DNA from: Chaetoderma sp. LZ-2023a
Taxonomy: Eukaryota; Mollusca; Caudofoveata; Chaetodermatida; Chaetodermatidae
Assembly: GCA_034401795.1 (NCBI GenBank)
Contig: CM067373.1
Location: forward strand, 91,842,996-91,906,995
Length of the DNA stretch: 64,000 bases
Direction of reading: 5' to 3'
Part shown: positions 1 through 11,384 of the stretch, piece by piece
How the letters are laid out: each line of letters begins with the position of its first letter
How positions within the stretch are numbered: the first letter of the stretch is position 1
Program-made: the position numbers and the translations under genes
The notes under the pieces: model-generated
What the model was told of the DNA's origin: nothing
Databases searched by the model: none
The model's input: only the letters and a program-made list of their open reading frames with translations

Positions 1-22
1 TATTAATAAGAGGCCCTAAGCT

Positions 23-103
23 AATTGGGCAATTTATACAATCTAGCCTGTGTGTGGTGTATGTAACACCACACACCGGCTAGATTGTGTAAATTGGCCA
101 ATT
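23..103. repeat. near-perfect palindrome (37-bp arms, 7-bp loop)
   Basis: Bases 23-59 and 67-103 are reverse complements with only a few mismatches, separated by tatgtaa. The right-hand relative of this repeat (about 32545-32597) keeps one arm but has a poly(C) run in place of the loop and other arm, so this palindrome is rearranging. Confidence 0.85.
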
Positions 104-1013
104 ACCACCACAGCTAGAAAAGAGGCATACACAATGTGCCTCTTATGGCGAGATTGTCCCTAACTACTTTAAACCTATCCTATCGAGCAAGAATAGCCAG
201 ATTTAGTCGGTCACATGTCAGGTTCGAGCATGGTGAGCATGATCAGTTACATCAGTGTAAAATTGATGCTGGGGGTAGTAATGATGCGGATATAATGTTG
301 CTGTATAGTATTGCTTAGCGTACTGTGTCCTAGAGTTTTTATGTTTATAAACAAAACAGAATAACTAGGATGGCTACTTGCCATATACATAACTAACTAA
401 TATAGTGCTGACAGTATATCAGGTCATAAGCCCTTATGGTGCTTGTTAGTTGAGGGCACACGAAAATAAAGATAATATATACAATAAGAAACCGAAAGTA
501 GAAAAATGCGCCCTTTAAGACCGGGTAGGCACCTATTAGTCACCAGTACCCATCACGGAAATAATGAAGCATACAATAGCATAGTTACTCTTGCGACGCA
601 CTGGGCAGAGTCCCACCAGACTGTGGTCTAAAAGTCAATTAACACACGCGACGTGCTGTGCGGAAGTTTGATACCACTTTTCAGCGTGGTCCGGAAGATG
701 CGGCGAGTTATCCTCCAAGAATCACCTCAGCTCTACATCCTGTAGAATTACATTGGGCCCGCAAGGCCCATCCGCAAGAAGCTTCTCTGTGAGTGTTCCG
801 GAAAAGGGAGTTCTTGTATTAAATTAATTTGCCCTCGGATGGCCATCCGAGAGCTTCCAAAATTGTATTGCTGATGTTCAAGACTGCTCACCGGTGCAGG
901 AGATCTCAATTCCAAATGGCACTGCTGTGATGTAGGTACCATAGTCAGTTAGCAGTTCTCCCACGTCTAACACTGCGCTGGTGTCGGCTTCCACGCCGAA
1001 ATTCTCTCGATTC

Positions 1014-1801
1014 TGTGTGTGTGTGTTGTAATATTTGAGGCGTTTATATGCTAGTTCCCAATGCTAGGGTCTAGACTCACGCCTGGCCTTTATGGTTTCT
1101 GTTGAATTCTTGTGAATTCTTGTGACGTCGGTTTGTGCATTAGCTTGTGTCTCTCTGTGTGTGTGTGTGTGTGTGTGTTGATCGTTGTCTCTCGATTTTG
1201 TCTCATGTTGCTGTTCTTTTCCATGGCTTTTTTTGTTGCTCCTCATGCTTGGGCGTGTGTAATGGGGATGGCCTAACCTGGACCTAACAGGGGTGGGTAA
1301 GGGATGGGGTAGGTGTTGGGTCGGGGGAGGTGCGTACGGTCTTATGACCTGATGCACCCAAGGGGGGGGGCTTTAGGTCAGAGACCTCCCGGCCCCTTTG
1401 GGGGAGTGGGGAGGTTGGGGTGTGGGGTCTTTCGGGTCCTGGGACACATTTGGTCTTCTGGCCATCATCCGAGCAGGCACCAGCGCGCACTTGTTTGATT
1501 TTGTTTGGTTAGGTAGCCCGTATGGTGACTGTGTCCGTCCGAGGACGAACTCGGTCAGTCATCCGGGTTACATCCCTCCATAGTCCCCTCGAAAATTCCG
1601 AAAGATTCTAATTCTAGCAATTTGGTTTTGGTTTTGTAATCCGTATGTTGCGTGGTTCCATCCGAGGAGGGATCCATTCAGCATCCGGTTTACTTTGACT
1701 ATGCCGAAATTTCTTGCCTACCTAACCCTAGCTCACGTTCACACAGTGATGGGCACTGTGTGACGGGACCTCAGTTTAAAGTCCCATCCGAGAAGACTGT
1801 A
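1014..1801 (+). mobile_element. nested ~790-bp interspersed repeat, candidate solo LTR
   Basis: This block interrupts the LTR-type repeat: its relative at 31220-31250 is continuous across the same point. It is flanked by GATTC (1009-1013) and GACTC (1802-1806), a 5-bp target duplication with one mismatch. An inverted copy lies at 47144-47956. It starts TGTGTG, contains a (TG)n tract near 1150 and a G-rich stretch near 1320-1420, and has no convincing coding frame. A 5-bp duplication fits an LTR element, but the 3' end reads ...GACTGTA rather than a clean CA, so the class is uncertain. Confidence 0.6.
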
Positions 1802-1821
1802 GACTCTCGATCTCTGGCTCC

Positions 1822-1843
1822 TTTTATACTACTCGTGACGTCA
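1822..1843 (-). promoter_or_regulatory. LTR promoter: CRE plus TATA box
   Basis: On the minus strand TGACGTCA (1836-1843) lies 7 bp upstream of TATAAAA (1822-1828). The same arrangement occurs in the plus-strand copy at 31196-31217, so both elements are conserved between diverged copies. The nested element at 1014-1801 entered about 20 bp downstream of the TATA box, close to the expected transcription start. Confidence 0.6.
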
Positions 1844-2399
1844 AAGGCAGGACGCTCCAGTCAATCAGAGGGCGGTAGCCAATCCGCGTGCAGCTAGAAA
1901 TGGTGACGTGGCTATCACGTGAACAGCGCATTCACCATTCATTTAATACATCCACGCGATTACGACGTCAAAGCAATATTTTGAAACTAATTTAAGTAAG
2001 CCATTTAACGATAACTCGGCCATTTCTGGTCCGATTTTAAAACGGTAAAAAGTTCTGAAATCCTCGTTTCATTCCGGTCCTGAGCGGTACCAAGAATGGC
2101 GAGAATAGTGTGATTTGAAGAAATCACTATTCCCAACTCGGTACACTATAAGCATATACTCTCTCCCAATACTGACACGTGTTGCCAGGGAAGCTCTGAC
2201 GCGCGCATGCACGCTACACGTTCTTACGGACTTTTTAACGAAACCTCTCATAGGGCTTTATACACGCGTAGTATCCTACTCAGGGGAGGGGGGGGGGCGT
2301 GCTTGGAACGTACCCGAAACGATCATCCCGCACCCAGCCTAGCTGGGATGGTCCGTACCCGTCCGGTCGATCCGTGCTACAATATGCTCTTTCTGGTGT

Positions 2400-2776
2400 T
2401 TAAATTGGCAAAGTCTCTGACAATAGCATTTTGATCTATCGCCATTAGCCTAAGCACTCGTTTTCCATGCGTAAAGAAGCCCAAAGTCACTCAAACGGTC
2501 TCGCGTCATAGACGAACGTAAGTATGTCGTTATCAGTTTAAGCATTGAGAAGCTTCGTTCTTCAGCCACAACAGAGATGGACAAAGTTATAAAAATAATT
2601 GTTAACGTGATGATAGTCTGGGACCAGACAGAAAATCTAGCTAGATTAGGATATCCATACGTTTTTTCACACCTTTGTTCGCTTGTGCTTTTATGACGTA
2701 TTATTTGGCACAAGCTCGGAAAGTCAAAGCAGGTCTTTATCCGTTTCACCAAACACCAGATTAGACAGCTCTTCAT
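2400..2776 (-). pseudogene. hAT-family transposase remnant (C-terminal dimerisation region)
   Basis: The minus-strand frame ends in a typical hAT C-terminal block: a hydrophobic run, then AEERSFSMLKLITTYLRS and MTRDRLSDFGLLY, matching the conserved (A)ERSFSxLKxIKxxLRSxMxxxRLxxLxLL pattern of the hAT dimerisation domain. Upstream residues are poorly conserved. After a frame change near 2455 the reading continues as MAIDQNAIVRDFANLNTRKS, which resembles the usual tail of these proteins. No N-terminal BED finger or catalytic core is present. The fragment abuts the LTR boundary at 2381, so an LTR insertion or later deletion removed the rest. It is a fossil, not a functional gene. Confidence 0.8.
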
Positions 2777-2826
2777 CTATAGAATCTGCTAAAAATCATG
2801 GGTAATAGAAACTTGAAGCTCACGAC

Positions 2827-3025
2827 ATGCTGCAATTATTAGGATCGATTCTTCGTCTGATTGAGACTAATGTCTACCACAAGGCGATAGACGGTTATCC
2901 TGAAAGGACCGGATACAGTTTCAAAGTGTTCCAACTGGCTGTATATATGCAATCCTTGTCTTGTTTTATATGGTTGCCATTACCTATATATGCAGTTGAT
3001 GTACTTGGGTGCGGGCTTGGGTATA
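2827..3025. other. unique intergenic sequence
   Basis: There is a short open frame at 2827-3048, but its composition gives no reason to call it coding. Nothing else is recognised. Confidence 0.4.
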
Positions 3026-3190
3026 AGTGCAAATGCATTTGCATTTGAATGCATTTGCACTTGCCTTTACATTTAAATGTAATTATGAAACTTCTGACGC
3101 ATTTGCATTTGCACTTGCATTTGAATCTCATGTATTTGCATTTGCATAAAAAGGGTTGCATTTGCATTTGAGTTTTCAAATGCATTTGAG
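3026..3190. repeat. degenerate hexamer array of TGCATT/TTGCAT units
   Basis: The array alternates GCATTTGCATTTG and GCACTTG units and contains several perfect octamers ATTTGCAT, the POU-domain (Oct) binding site. A second array of the same type lies at 20482-20655. The low-complexity open frames it creates (Met-Gln-Lys-Cys repeats) are not genes. Confidence 0.9.
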
Positions 3191-3672
3191 TTTTTACACT
3201 ACTTTTTCATTTTGCATTTCTTTCAAAATAGAATGGAGCCTAGATGCTGCTGCTGCTGTAAATAGCAGTCACAGCACCCAGTCAAATTAACTCAAAATGT
3301 TCAACCAAATTATTTGTGGTCGGGCGGGCGGGCGCGCGCGCGGGCGTGTAAAATTATGTATACTTTGAAATTAGTCTAGCTTACGTCAGTTGAGATCTTA
3401 GCAAGCCAACACATTTTAGTTTATTTTTTTCTGAGATAATCTACAGCAACGTATCTCTAGAGTAGAATAAATTTGAACACCTTCTAAATAGTAAGGAATG
3501 GGTGCCTCCATTCTCTTGTCCAATGTATTGACCCTTTAACCCCGTACATACAAAACCACTGCAATCATTGGCTCAGGAATCCTCTTAGCTCAGTCTGCAT
3601 GTGGGCATTTGTAAAGGTCACGACAAAGGCTGGTCTTTCCGGTTTGGACATAAAAGGCTTGATAAAACAATT
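3191..3672. other. unique sequence upstream of the transposon
   Basis: It contains a short CTG run (about 3245), a (CGGG)n/(CG)n stretch at 3317-3345 and AT-rich sequence. No gene is visible. It ends in the ATT (3670-3672) that is repeated at 19097-19099 beyond the second transposon copy. Confidence 0.5.
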
Positions 3673-3810
3673 TAGGCCGTGGGCCAAAATCTGCACGGTG
3701 ACTTTTCGTTGCAAATGTTGCGGGGCAACTTGATATTGCTAGTATAACATATTTAGGGCGTACTCTTTCTAAATCACCAATGTTCCCACATTTTTTCTTG
3801 CACATTAATT
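3673..3810 (+). repeat. left terminal inverted repeat of the transposon
   Basis: This pairs with the reverse complement of 18947-19096. The two arms share the outer TAGGCCGTGGGCC, an inner TGCGGGGCAACTTGA and a terminal TTTGCACATTAATT-like end, with diverged sequence between. Arms are about 140-150 bp and imperfect. The same left end is repeated at 11385 for copy 2. Confidence 0.85.
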
Positions 3811-4581
3811 AGAAATAATTAGTTAAAAGTAACATAAATTAGCCAGGAAAGACAATCCAATTTGACGAGTTTAACTATCAGGTGGCGCGCCTGTCACAAG
3901 AGCAGACACGGAGTCATCCAATCAGGTCACTTTCTTACTCAAGATGTCTGCGCCCACAAAGCGCTGTTTACATATTTTTGATGACCAGGAAGGAACACTT
4001 TTACAGTTCTCGGAAGTGAGCTGGTTGAAATTTATTGACTGTGTTAAGAAATGGAAAGAACTAGATGGTATGGAGAAAGAAACAGCCGCAAAATATGCAT
4101 ATTTAACGGATGAATCGGCGCTAGACACCAGTTTTCGATATCACCGAACATGTTATTCACGGTTTACAGATAAGACTAAGATAGAAAGAGCTGTAAAACG
4201 GGTAGCAAAAACAGTTAGGACTGCAGACACCTGCGACCCTGTGCCCTCAAAGCGAACACGACATACCCGTGACCAAACAGCTCCACGAAGAAGTCAACAT
4301 GTTTTACCAGAACAGTGTATAATTTGTAAGAAGGAACAGTATACAGTAAATAAGAATTCACGGAAACGTCTGAAAGAGCGATTAGCAAGCTGTGAATATA
4401 CGTCTGGTAAGTGCTTTTTCATAATATAAATTATACTGTCGTTCGCCATGCCTGTAACCCCAGCCCTCACCCAACCACATCCATCAAATATAAAGGGTAA
4501 ACCATTCTTGGTGGCTTTGAAGTAAACATATGTTCCTAAAGGGAATGCATTTTGAAGTAGACATCATAAATAAACTGCTAA

Positions 4582-4640
4582 GTATTTTGAAACTGTTTAT
4601 TTGAAGCGTCCAGTCAAATTATTTTCAAAATATTCACCAG
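4582..4640. repeat. palindromic repeat family H1 (intronic member)
   Basis: Arms TATTTTGAAACT and its complement in CAGTCAAATTATTTTCAAAATATTC flank a short loop. The same arms recur at about a dozen places listed under the H1 finding. An identical member sits at 12294-12352 in copy 2. Confidence 0.7.
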
Positions 4641-6186
4641 AATATTTCTTTAGCAAGCCCTATAGCTGCGATCTCTGTGGCATACACTTTTTACCCCTCA
4701 CCTTTCACCCGGTGATCTCATTATTTTTCTCTTGGTTCCACCTGGTATATGATATGATATTTATTTCCACAATAGGCCATTGGCCCTTGAGTGTAACAAT
4801 TGAAATATATATATGTACATTTCCTGGCAACCCATATAATAATTTAAATACATTAATTTGGGTCAGTTGTGTAATGATGATATATATACTTACCTAAAGG
4901 CCCATTCCACACACGCACATTCAATACTTTATATTTTAGAGCACAAATGAATCGACATAGACGTTATTAACCAACTAAACCACATATGTATATGAAAGCG
5001 CCCCGCCCCCCCCCCCCCCCCTCCTCTGGAGAAAATGCTCATTTTGACTGTGCTATCTTCCAGTGTACGAATTGTGTCTTTGGTAAGTGTTATGATATCT
5101 TCCACTGTACGAATTAAATGTCTTTGGTTAATTTACAATTTACTAGATATTCTGTTGAATAATTTGAAACTAATTTGACTGAAGAGAATTCTCAATTCGT
5201 CTTCTCCTTGCGTAGAGTGAAGACCTGGTTTACAAATTCTGCTACTTTCTTTATAACCGTCAGATTTTCATCTTGTAATAACTACATCTGTATGTAAACA
5301 CTTGTTTTTTTATACTAATACAATTTTTTATAAAGGGCACATGAATGCGAATTCGTATTCATATTCAACATCGTTTACATACAATTGAGAGAACCCGTCA
5401 AGCAGATGCAGATATAGGTAACCATGTGTCCAAGTTTTGCTTGTGATGTCATTATCCAGTGCTATGCTGAGATATAGGCTTTGTTAGAATTGTCAAAAAA
5501 TTTGACCGACCGACTGACTGACTTATACTTGCTGCTGGTCGCGGCTAAAAGTCATAAGAATTTGTCATATAAGATGTATAGAGTGGAATAATCCATATTC
5601 ACCTATTCATCCGGGAAATCCTACTCGGTATCTCAATTTCATAGCACGCATGCACATACCAGGTAAAATATTTCAAAACTAATTAGCTTGGAAGCTGTAT
5701 CTGCACGAGACCAGCGGCTTCCAGTCAAATTAGTATCAAAATATTAAACAGGATAGTTTTTTAATCATAAAGAATTTGTAATTAAAACAAAACAGTGTGA
5801 AACAGTAATTTATGTCTAGCCCTAAACGGCATAAACATTGTCTTGCAGGGCACGTGCAGGTCGTTAAAGTTAGATGCCCGGACACCTACCCTTGGGTACT
5901 GTCCGCCACTCCCCCACCGCCACCAGATCCGAAAACTGATCAGACCCGGATGCAGGTTTTTAAATCTGGATCAGGACTAGCGTCTGGAAATCCTATACTA
6001 CGACAACGGCGGCGTTTCTTGTGTTAGAATCTGAGCCAAATCGGATGATTCTTTTAGATACACGTTCGGACAGACACACATGCCCGATCATAATACCCTG
6101 TTACCCCTACAGGGATGGTGGGGTGGGACGGGGGTGGGTGGGGGTATCTATATCAATTTCAAGACAACCATACAAGTACATATACG

Positions 6187-6280
6187 CTGTTGAATATTTT
6201 GTGACAAATTCGACACAAACCTGTCGCTGCCATATGCAACAACAGTTTCCAGTCAAATTAGTTTCAAAATATTCAACATA
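6187..6280. repeat. palindromic repeat family H1 (full-length member)
   Basis: GTTGAATATTTTG opens the left arm, GCTGCCATATGCAACAACAG forms an inner inverted element, and AGTTTCAAAATATTCAAC closes the right arm. It is about 95 bp and located just before the intron acceptor of the transposon gene. The equivalent in copy 2 is 13897-13990. Confidence 0.8.
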
Positions 6281-9200
6281 ATATTTCTTAGTTATAAATG
6301 ATTATTCGTGTTTGTCCTTTCGGTTTCAAAGTGTCAATAATGATACATTATCACCGATAATGTATTAACATTTCAGGTGGTCTACTGTTAAAGGCAGCGG
6401 AGATTTTGAATGACGAACTTATGCTTCTTCAGATACAAGGACAGGATATGGTAGCAATTGAAGTACGTTACCATCGATCATGTTACAAGGACTATACTGG
6501 TTTCCTAACAGAGAAACGTCATGATAAAGATCGCGGCGAGGCATTGTATGGTGAAGCGTTCCAAAAGTTTTGTAAGTCTGTCATTGAAGAGAAAATATTA
6601 AAACAGGGTAACGTGATACGTATGGTGAAATTGCGGGCAATGTTTATTGATACAGTTAGGGAAACTTACAATCTTGATGTGGGTGCTAATGTTAGAGCTT
6701 CATACCTTAAACAAAAACTTGCAATAGCCTACCCCACACTTCAGTTTGTGAAACCATCCAATCGAAACATAAGTGAAGTTGTACATGCAAAGGGAAATGA
6801 AACATTATTAGCAGATTATTGGCAATCAGAGAGTGATTCACAAGCAAGCTGCAATGAAGATGATATTGTAGAAGTCAGCTACCGCCGATTTTCTGATCAG
6901 GAGACAATGCGCAATCTCTATTTCTCAGCATTATACATTAGGAGGTTATTGTCTGAATCGACGGGATGTAAGATTTGGCTTCCTACAGCTGATGATCTTT
7001 CCCTGGAAGGAGCAGAACAAATTATTCCTGTATCGTTATATAATGTGTTAGCTTGGATGATCGGAGCATCAGACGATATTTACCTAGATCGTTTTGTGAA
7101 TACTTCAGAAGATGTTAAATGCAAATTGCTGTCAATATCACAAGATATTCTATATTTGGCATCAAAAGGAAGAACACCAACTCCGAAACATTATGCTTTA
7201 GCGATGACAATTCGACATTGGACAGGGTCTGCCAGTCTCATCAGCTTATTGAATGGCTTGGGACATTGTGTATCTCATTCCAAGGTCCTAGAACATGATA
7301 CCGCCATTGCCACTGTTCAAATTAACAGAGATGAAATTGTTCCTAATGGATTCACAAAGAATTTACCAGCAACTTTAATTTGGGACAACAACGACTTCAC
7401 TGAAGAAACTCGGTCTGGAGAAGGATCGACACATAATACAAATGGCATTTTAGTCCAGCGTGTTCGTATGGATATTTCAACGAATGCTTGTGATTCTATT
7501 AACATTGATAAAACTAGAAAACGTTCTGTTGACCCTCCATTAATTGACATTCAACCATTTCATAGTACCAAGCGACATGGGCCATTGAAGATGGATATGC
7601 GCACGACAGACAGGGCTTCGGTTCCACGGTCTTACCTTACACTAGACATTGCATTTTGTTTGTCAAAGTTGCCCGAGGTCAGTGAACAGGTTCTTCCAAG
7701 TTGGACAGGATTTAACACTTTGTTGAAATCTACAGACATTCCACCTTTATCCAAGATAGCATATCTACCTGTAATTGATGCCAGCCCCACCAATATGTCA
7801 ACGGTTTACACCATTCTATTACGCAGTGTAGCTATTGCAGATAGTCGGGAACTGAAAACTATTGTCGTATTTGATGAGGCAATTTATGCTAAAGCACAGC
7901 AAATTAGGTGGCAGAATCCAGTTTTTCAACAGCGATTGGTAGTGCGGTTAGGCAATTTTTATACTTCCATGTCATTTCTTGCCATTATAGGGAAGCGTTT
8001 TCAGGACTATGGATTTCAGGATATTATAATAGAGTCAGAGATAGTGCCATCTGGATCTGTGAATGGTGTTATGTCAGGTCACCATTACAACAGAGCTATG
8101 CGTGCCCATAAGCTGATGTTTGAGGCATTACAGAGACTGAGGTGGCAAGCATTCATTAAAGTTCTTAGTACCGAAGAGGCGGCTGAAGCCATAAATGTCA
8201 CAAAACAATTGAATCGTGAGGGGCCATGCTCCACATTTTCTGAGCTACTAAGAGACACACGTGTCAGCTTTGTTTGAAAGGTATGAGGCTTTCATGCAAA
8301 AGGAACGAGAAGTTAATCCTACATTTGATTTCTGGAGTTCGTACTTGGACATGGTTGGAGTTCTCCTTCAGTTTTTGCGTGCCACAAGGGAGGGATTATG
8401 GAATCTTCATTTGGCTGCACTCAATTCAATGCTTCCATGGTATTTTGCATATGACCATATAAATTATGCAAGGTATCTTCCTGTTTATATCGCTGAGATG
8501 GAAAAGCTTGAAAGTGACCATGGAGAAATACATTCTGCTTTCTTGGACGGAGACTTTGCTGTACAACGACAAGGCAGGTACGGATTTAGTCAGATTGCTT
8601 GCGATCAGTTAATTGAGCAAACCTTCAACCGTGACTCAAAAACTAAAGGAGGAATGACCGGGATAACCATGAATACAGGTGCTGTGAATCGGTGGATTCT
8701 GTCCCACCATGAAAGAGCTGCAATATCAAAGGCATGTAAGATAATGGCGGGGAGAGACGACAACTCTAGACTGAGAAAGGATCTGGACAAATCTGGCATG
8801 AGCAGAGACGAATCTAACATTCAAGCCATCACAGATACTATTGAGTCGATGGTTGATCCCTTTACATATGAGGGAGAGGATTTGATCAACATTTCTTCTG
8901 GAGTTGTTGCACCAAATGGCACTAAGGCCAATCTCCTTAATGCTTTTGATACCAGGAAGACTGCCGCAAACAATTTTTGTGCTGAAAGACTTCAGTGTGA
9001 TTCAACTATCGGCTTATTTACACCTATTAAAAGCCAGAAGCTTCAAACCTTCAGTACAACTACAGGGAAACGATCTATCTCTAAGGTACAATCTGAAACT
9101 GTAACATTGAAAGCCAGTAGTGAGCTATTCAGTCGACTTTTGCTAGTAGGTAAATCACGAGATATTAATCTTCGCGAGCTATTGTCACATTCTCTCACTC

Positions 9201-10618
9201 CAGTTCCAGCTTCACTCAGTACATATGATGGGCTAAATGTGAAAACAAACAAAGCCAAATTAATGCATGAATTAGAGAGCAGTGTGCCTAATGTTCATCT
9301 AGATGCAGTGCCGCACAATTGTGTTTTAGTCATTGATGCAATGGCCTTTCTCCAGACAATTAATCAAGTACCAAAGACATTTGGAAAACTAGCTGAACAA
9401 TTACTTAAATCGCTCTTATCTCTTGGTAGACAATATTGTTGCAAGCGAATTGATTATGTAGTTGACCGATATCCTACAATTAGTATTAAAAACTGTGAAC
9501 GTGCTCGTCATGCAATTACTGGTGTTCAAGTTATCCACATTAACCACCCCGACCAAAAAACACCAAAACAATTCAAGAAATTCCTTTCTAATGGAGAGAA
9601 TAAGGAATCATTAATTGAGTTTCTTTTCATGACTTGGAAAAACTGTGACATAGAACTTCTTTCGGACATCGAAATCTTAATCTGACATGGTGAACACTGC
9701 CATTCGCTGTCTGCTACCAATGTTGGAAGGGTTATTGAAGTACCAGAACTCCACTGTGACCACGAGGAAGCTGACACCAGGCTTCTGTTGCACGCAAAGC
9801 ATGCTTCGGCAACACATCAGCATATTGTGATTAGGAGCCCAGATACTGATGTCCTGATCTTATCAGTTGCATTTGCTCACAATATTCCTAGCACTCTTTA
9901 CTTCTTGACCGGAAGTGGTACAAGTACAAGGATCGTGAATGTCACCACCATATCTCAGAGTTCTGGGTATAAGAAATGCGAGGCTATTCTCGGAGTTCAT
10001 GTGTTTACAGGATGTGATACTGTTAGTGCATTCAGAGGGAAAGGGAAGGTGAAAGCCTTGAAACTTATGCTTGATTCTCCTGAAGCCTGTGACGATTTCC
10101 AAAAGATTGGGACTGATTGGATTTTATCAGATGAGATTTTATCAAGGTTGGAACCATTTGTTTCGCTTCTGTATGGACAGAAGAACTGTAGTGATATAAA
10201 TTACACTCGATACAATGTATTCAGACTTAAATGTTCCACTGACGCGGCTCTTCCACCAAATAAAGACTGTTTACAATTTCATGCAATGCGTGCTACGTAC
10301 CAGGCTGCTATATATCGCAGGGCACTTCAGAACATTATATCTGCACCATCTCCTGTTGGTTATGGATGGATCCTAGATGACGAAGGTGCGCTTACGTTTG
10401 AGTGGATGTCACTAGCACCTGCACCCATAAATGTTTTGAAACATGTGCATTGTAAGTGTCGAAAACGTGGCTGTCAGACCCAGGTCTGTTCATGCCGAAA
10501 AGCAGCATTAATCTGTACCGACCTTTGTAGCTGTGATGACTGTCAAAATTCTACATGTACAACGCCCGAACTAGGTGGAGATGGCGATAGTGACTCGGAT
10601 GAGGACTTGGATTGTTAA

Positions 10619-11157
10619 CAGTAAGTCGCATATCTCTATTTTCAGGCCAGGCACGGTAGAACTGGGGTGGGGTGGTGCTGATGTCATAGGCAGCAACAGC
10701 GCCAAGACAAATTAGTTTCAAAATATTCAACCACTTCCCTGTATAATTAACCTGAAATTTAGGCTCTGATAATTCAGGTTTCGGGTTAAATAAATCTTGC
10801 AATTATAAAATAGCCAAGGGAGAATCCGAGAATCAAAGGGCGAGCTGTTAAGACAGGTGGTCATTTAGTAGAGGTCAAATGTATTGTTTAATTGAATTTG
10901 GGAATTGAGGAAAGTGGTTTATTAATGAAGGTTCCTCGTTTAATAAAAATGGTCTTTAGACTTGAAAGCATATTTGACAGTTTATAATTTTATAATTTTC
11001 CTGGACACCCCTTGCAAAAGGAGGGCCAACCTCCTATTGACACAACACAGTTCAGCCCCCCACCCCGCCTCTAATAGGAAAATGTGTCTACCGTGCCTGG
11101 TGTTATTAAAAAAATTTTTAACTGATTATTTGTTGGAAATATAACATAAATCTCTTA
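10619..11157 (+). other. 3' noncoding part of transposon copy 1
   Basis: This follows the stop codon at 10616-10618. It contains one H1 arm (10691-10735) and TTAATAAAAATGG near 10942, which supplies an AATAAA signal about 320 nt after the stop. No further gene is seen. Confidence 0.55.
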
Positions 11158-11384
11158 TAGGCCGTGGGCCGAGTACCAAATATGTAGCTAGAAATCCAAT
11201 GTCGTTGCAACTTTTGCGGGGCAACTTGAAAACCATTGTTTCCAAACAATAAATATATGTAGATTCCAAAAATAAAAAGTTCCCACTAATTGGTTTGCAC
11301 ATTAATTTTACAGAGACCATTCTTTACCACCTACTATCTCGTCATAAATGACGCAATAAAGTCACATTCTAAATATATGGTTAA
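11158..11384 (-). mobile_element. right terminal segment of the transposon in inverted orientation
   Basis: These 227 bp are the near-exact reverse complement of about 18870-19096, the authentic right end of copy 2, with breakpoints at a TTA on the inner side and TA at the outer side. The normal sequence reads ...AAATCTCTTA-ACCATATATT...CGGCCTA, while here AAATCTCTTA is joined directly to TAGGCCGTGGGCCGAG. As a result two left-facing TAGGCCGTGGGCC ends occur 227 bp apart (11158 and 11385). Confidence 0.9.

Larger units (their letters stand above)
1..2381 (-). repeat. inverted copy of a long LTR-type repeat (runs off the window start)
   Basis: Read on the minus strand, this begins at 2381 with TGTAGCACGGATCGACCGGA and matches 30687-32600 (plus strand) in order: start motif, CRE and TATA box, the block near 750, the 380-420 block and the block at 130-330. 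Differences are a nested insertion (1014-1801) present only here and a ~360-bp block (about 31660-32030) present only in the other copy. A 5' TG start, a TATA box several hundred bases in and repeated occurrence support an LTR. No right end can be defined because the match continues to base 1. Whether it is a solo LTR or the end of an element lying outside the window cannot be told. Confidence 0.6.
4407..6376 (+). other. intron of transposon gene, copy 1
   Basis: A 1970-bp GT-AG intron, matched by 12119-14086 in copy 2. It carries no gene but holds three members of palindromic repeat family H1 (4582-4640, 5663-5745, 6187-6280) and a poly(C) run near 5005-5021 that differs by 2 nt between the copies. 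Its sequence near 4770 (CAATAGGCCATTGGCCC) resembles 41290-41310 in inverse orientation. Confidence 0.75.
3944..10618 (+). pseudogene. transposon protein, copy 1 (Cys/His N-terminus, XPG-like nuclease, CXC C-terminus), frameshifted
   Basis: Exon 1 is 3944-4406 (ATG at 3944) and exon 2 is 6377-10618. The donor G|GTAAGT at 4407 and acceptor TTTCAG at 6371-6376 join in frame. Exon 1 holds a Cys/His cluster (HRTCYSRFT, then CIICKK). Exon 2 opens with a second HRSCYKDYT motif and runs through a long unassigned region. It then has an XPG-N-like block (VLVIDAMAFLQ, then a tail ending IKNCERARHA), the XPG-I-like SPDTDVLIL, a helix-hairpin-helix-like GVHVFTGCDTVSAFRGKGK, and a CXC tail (CKCRKRGC...CSCRKAALIC...CSCDDC). 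This copy has a 2-bp deletion near 8250 relative to copy 2, which ends translation at 8277, and a 3-bp in-frame deletion near 7865. It also shares an in-frame TGA at 9683-9685. The function is presumed transposition; the nuclease role is inferred from the fold. Confidence 0.8.
3673..11157 (+). mobile_element. XPG/CXC-type DNA transposon, copy 1 (Academ-like)
   Basis: The copy starts with TAGGCCGTGGGCC and carries one two-exon gene (3944-10618). It is about 99.9% identical to copy 2 at 11385-19096; I found only about eight substitutions and a few indels. Its right terminal segment is present but inverted (11158-11384), so copy 1 has no right end in the usual orientation. The TIR, an XPG-like nuclease and a 3-bp duplication are features reported for the Academ superfamily, but I could not identify a DDE catalytic core by eye, so the assignment is tentative. 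The 2-bp deletion near 8250 disables the gene in this copy. Confidence 0.8.

Noticed and set aside
2895..3185. 96-codon Lys/Cys/Met-rich minus-strand frame
   Set aside because: A by-product of the hexamer array; the same happens at 20456-20656.
4601..6281. Intronic frames at 4601-4897, 5812-6027 and 6021-6281
   Set aside because: They lie inside the well-supported GT-AG intron, cross H1 palindromes and show no protein signature.
9863..10102. Minus-strand frames across the transposon gene (also at 7317-7550, 8605-8820, 9043-9258, 9526-9777 and equivalents in copy 2)
   Set aside because: Shadows of the plus-strand coding sequence; identical positions in both copies reflect the duplication only.
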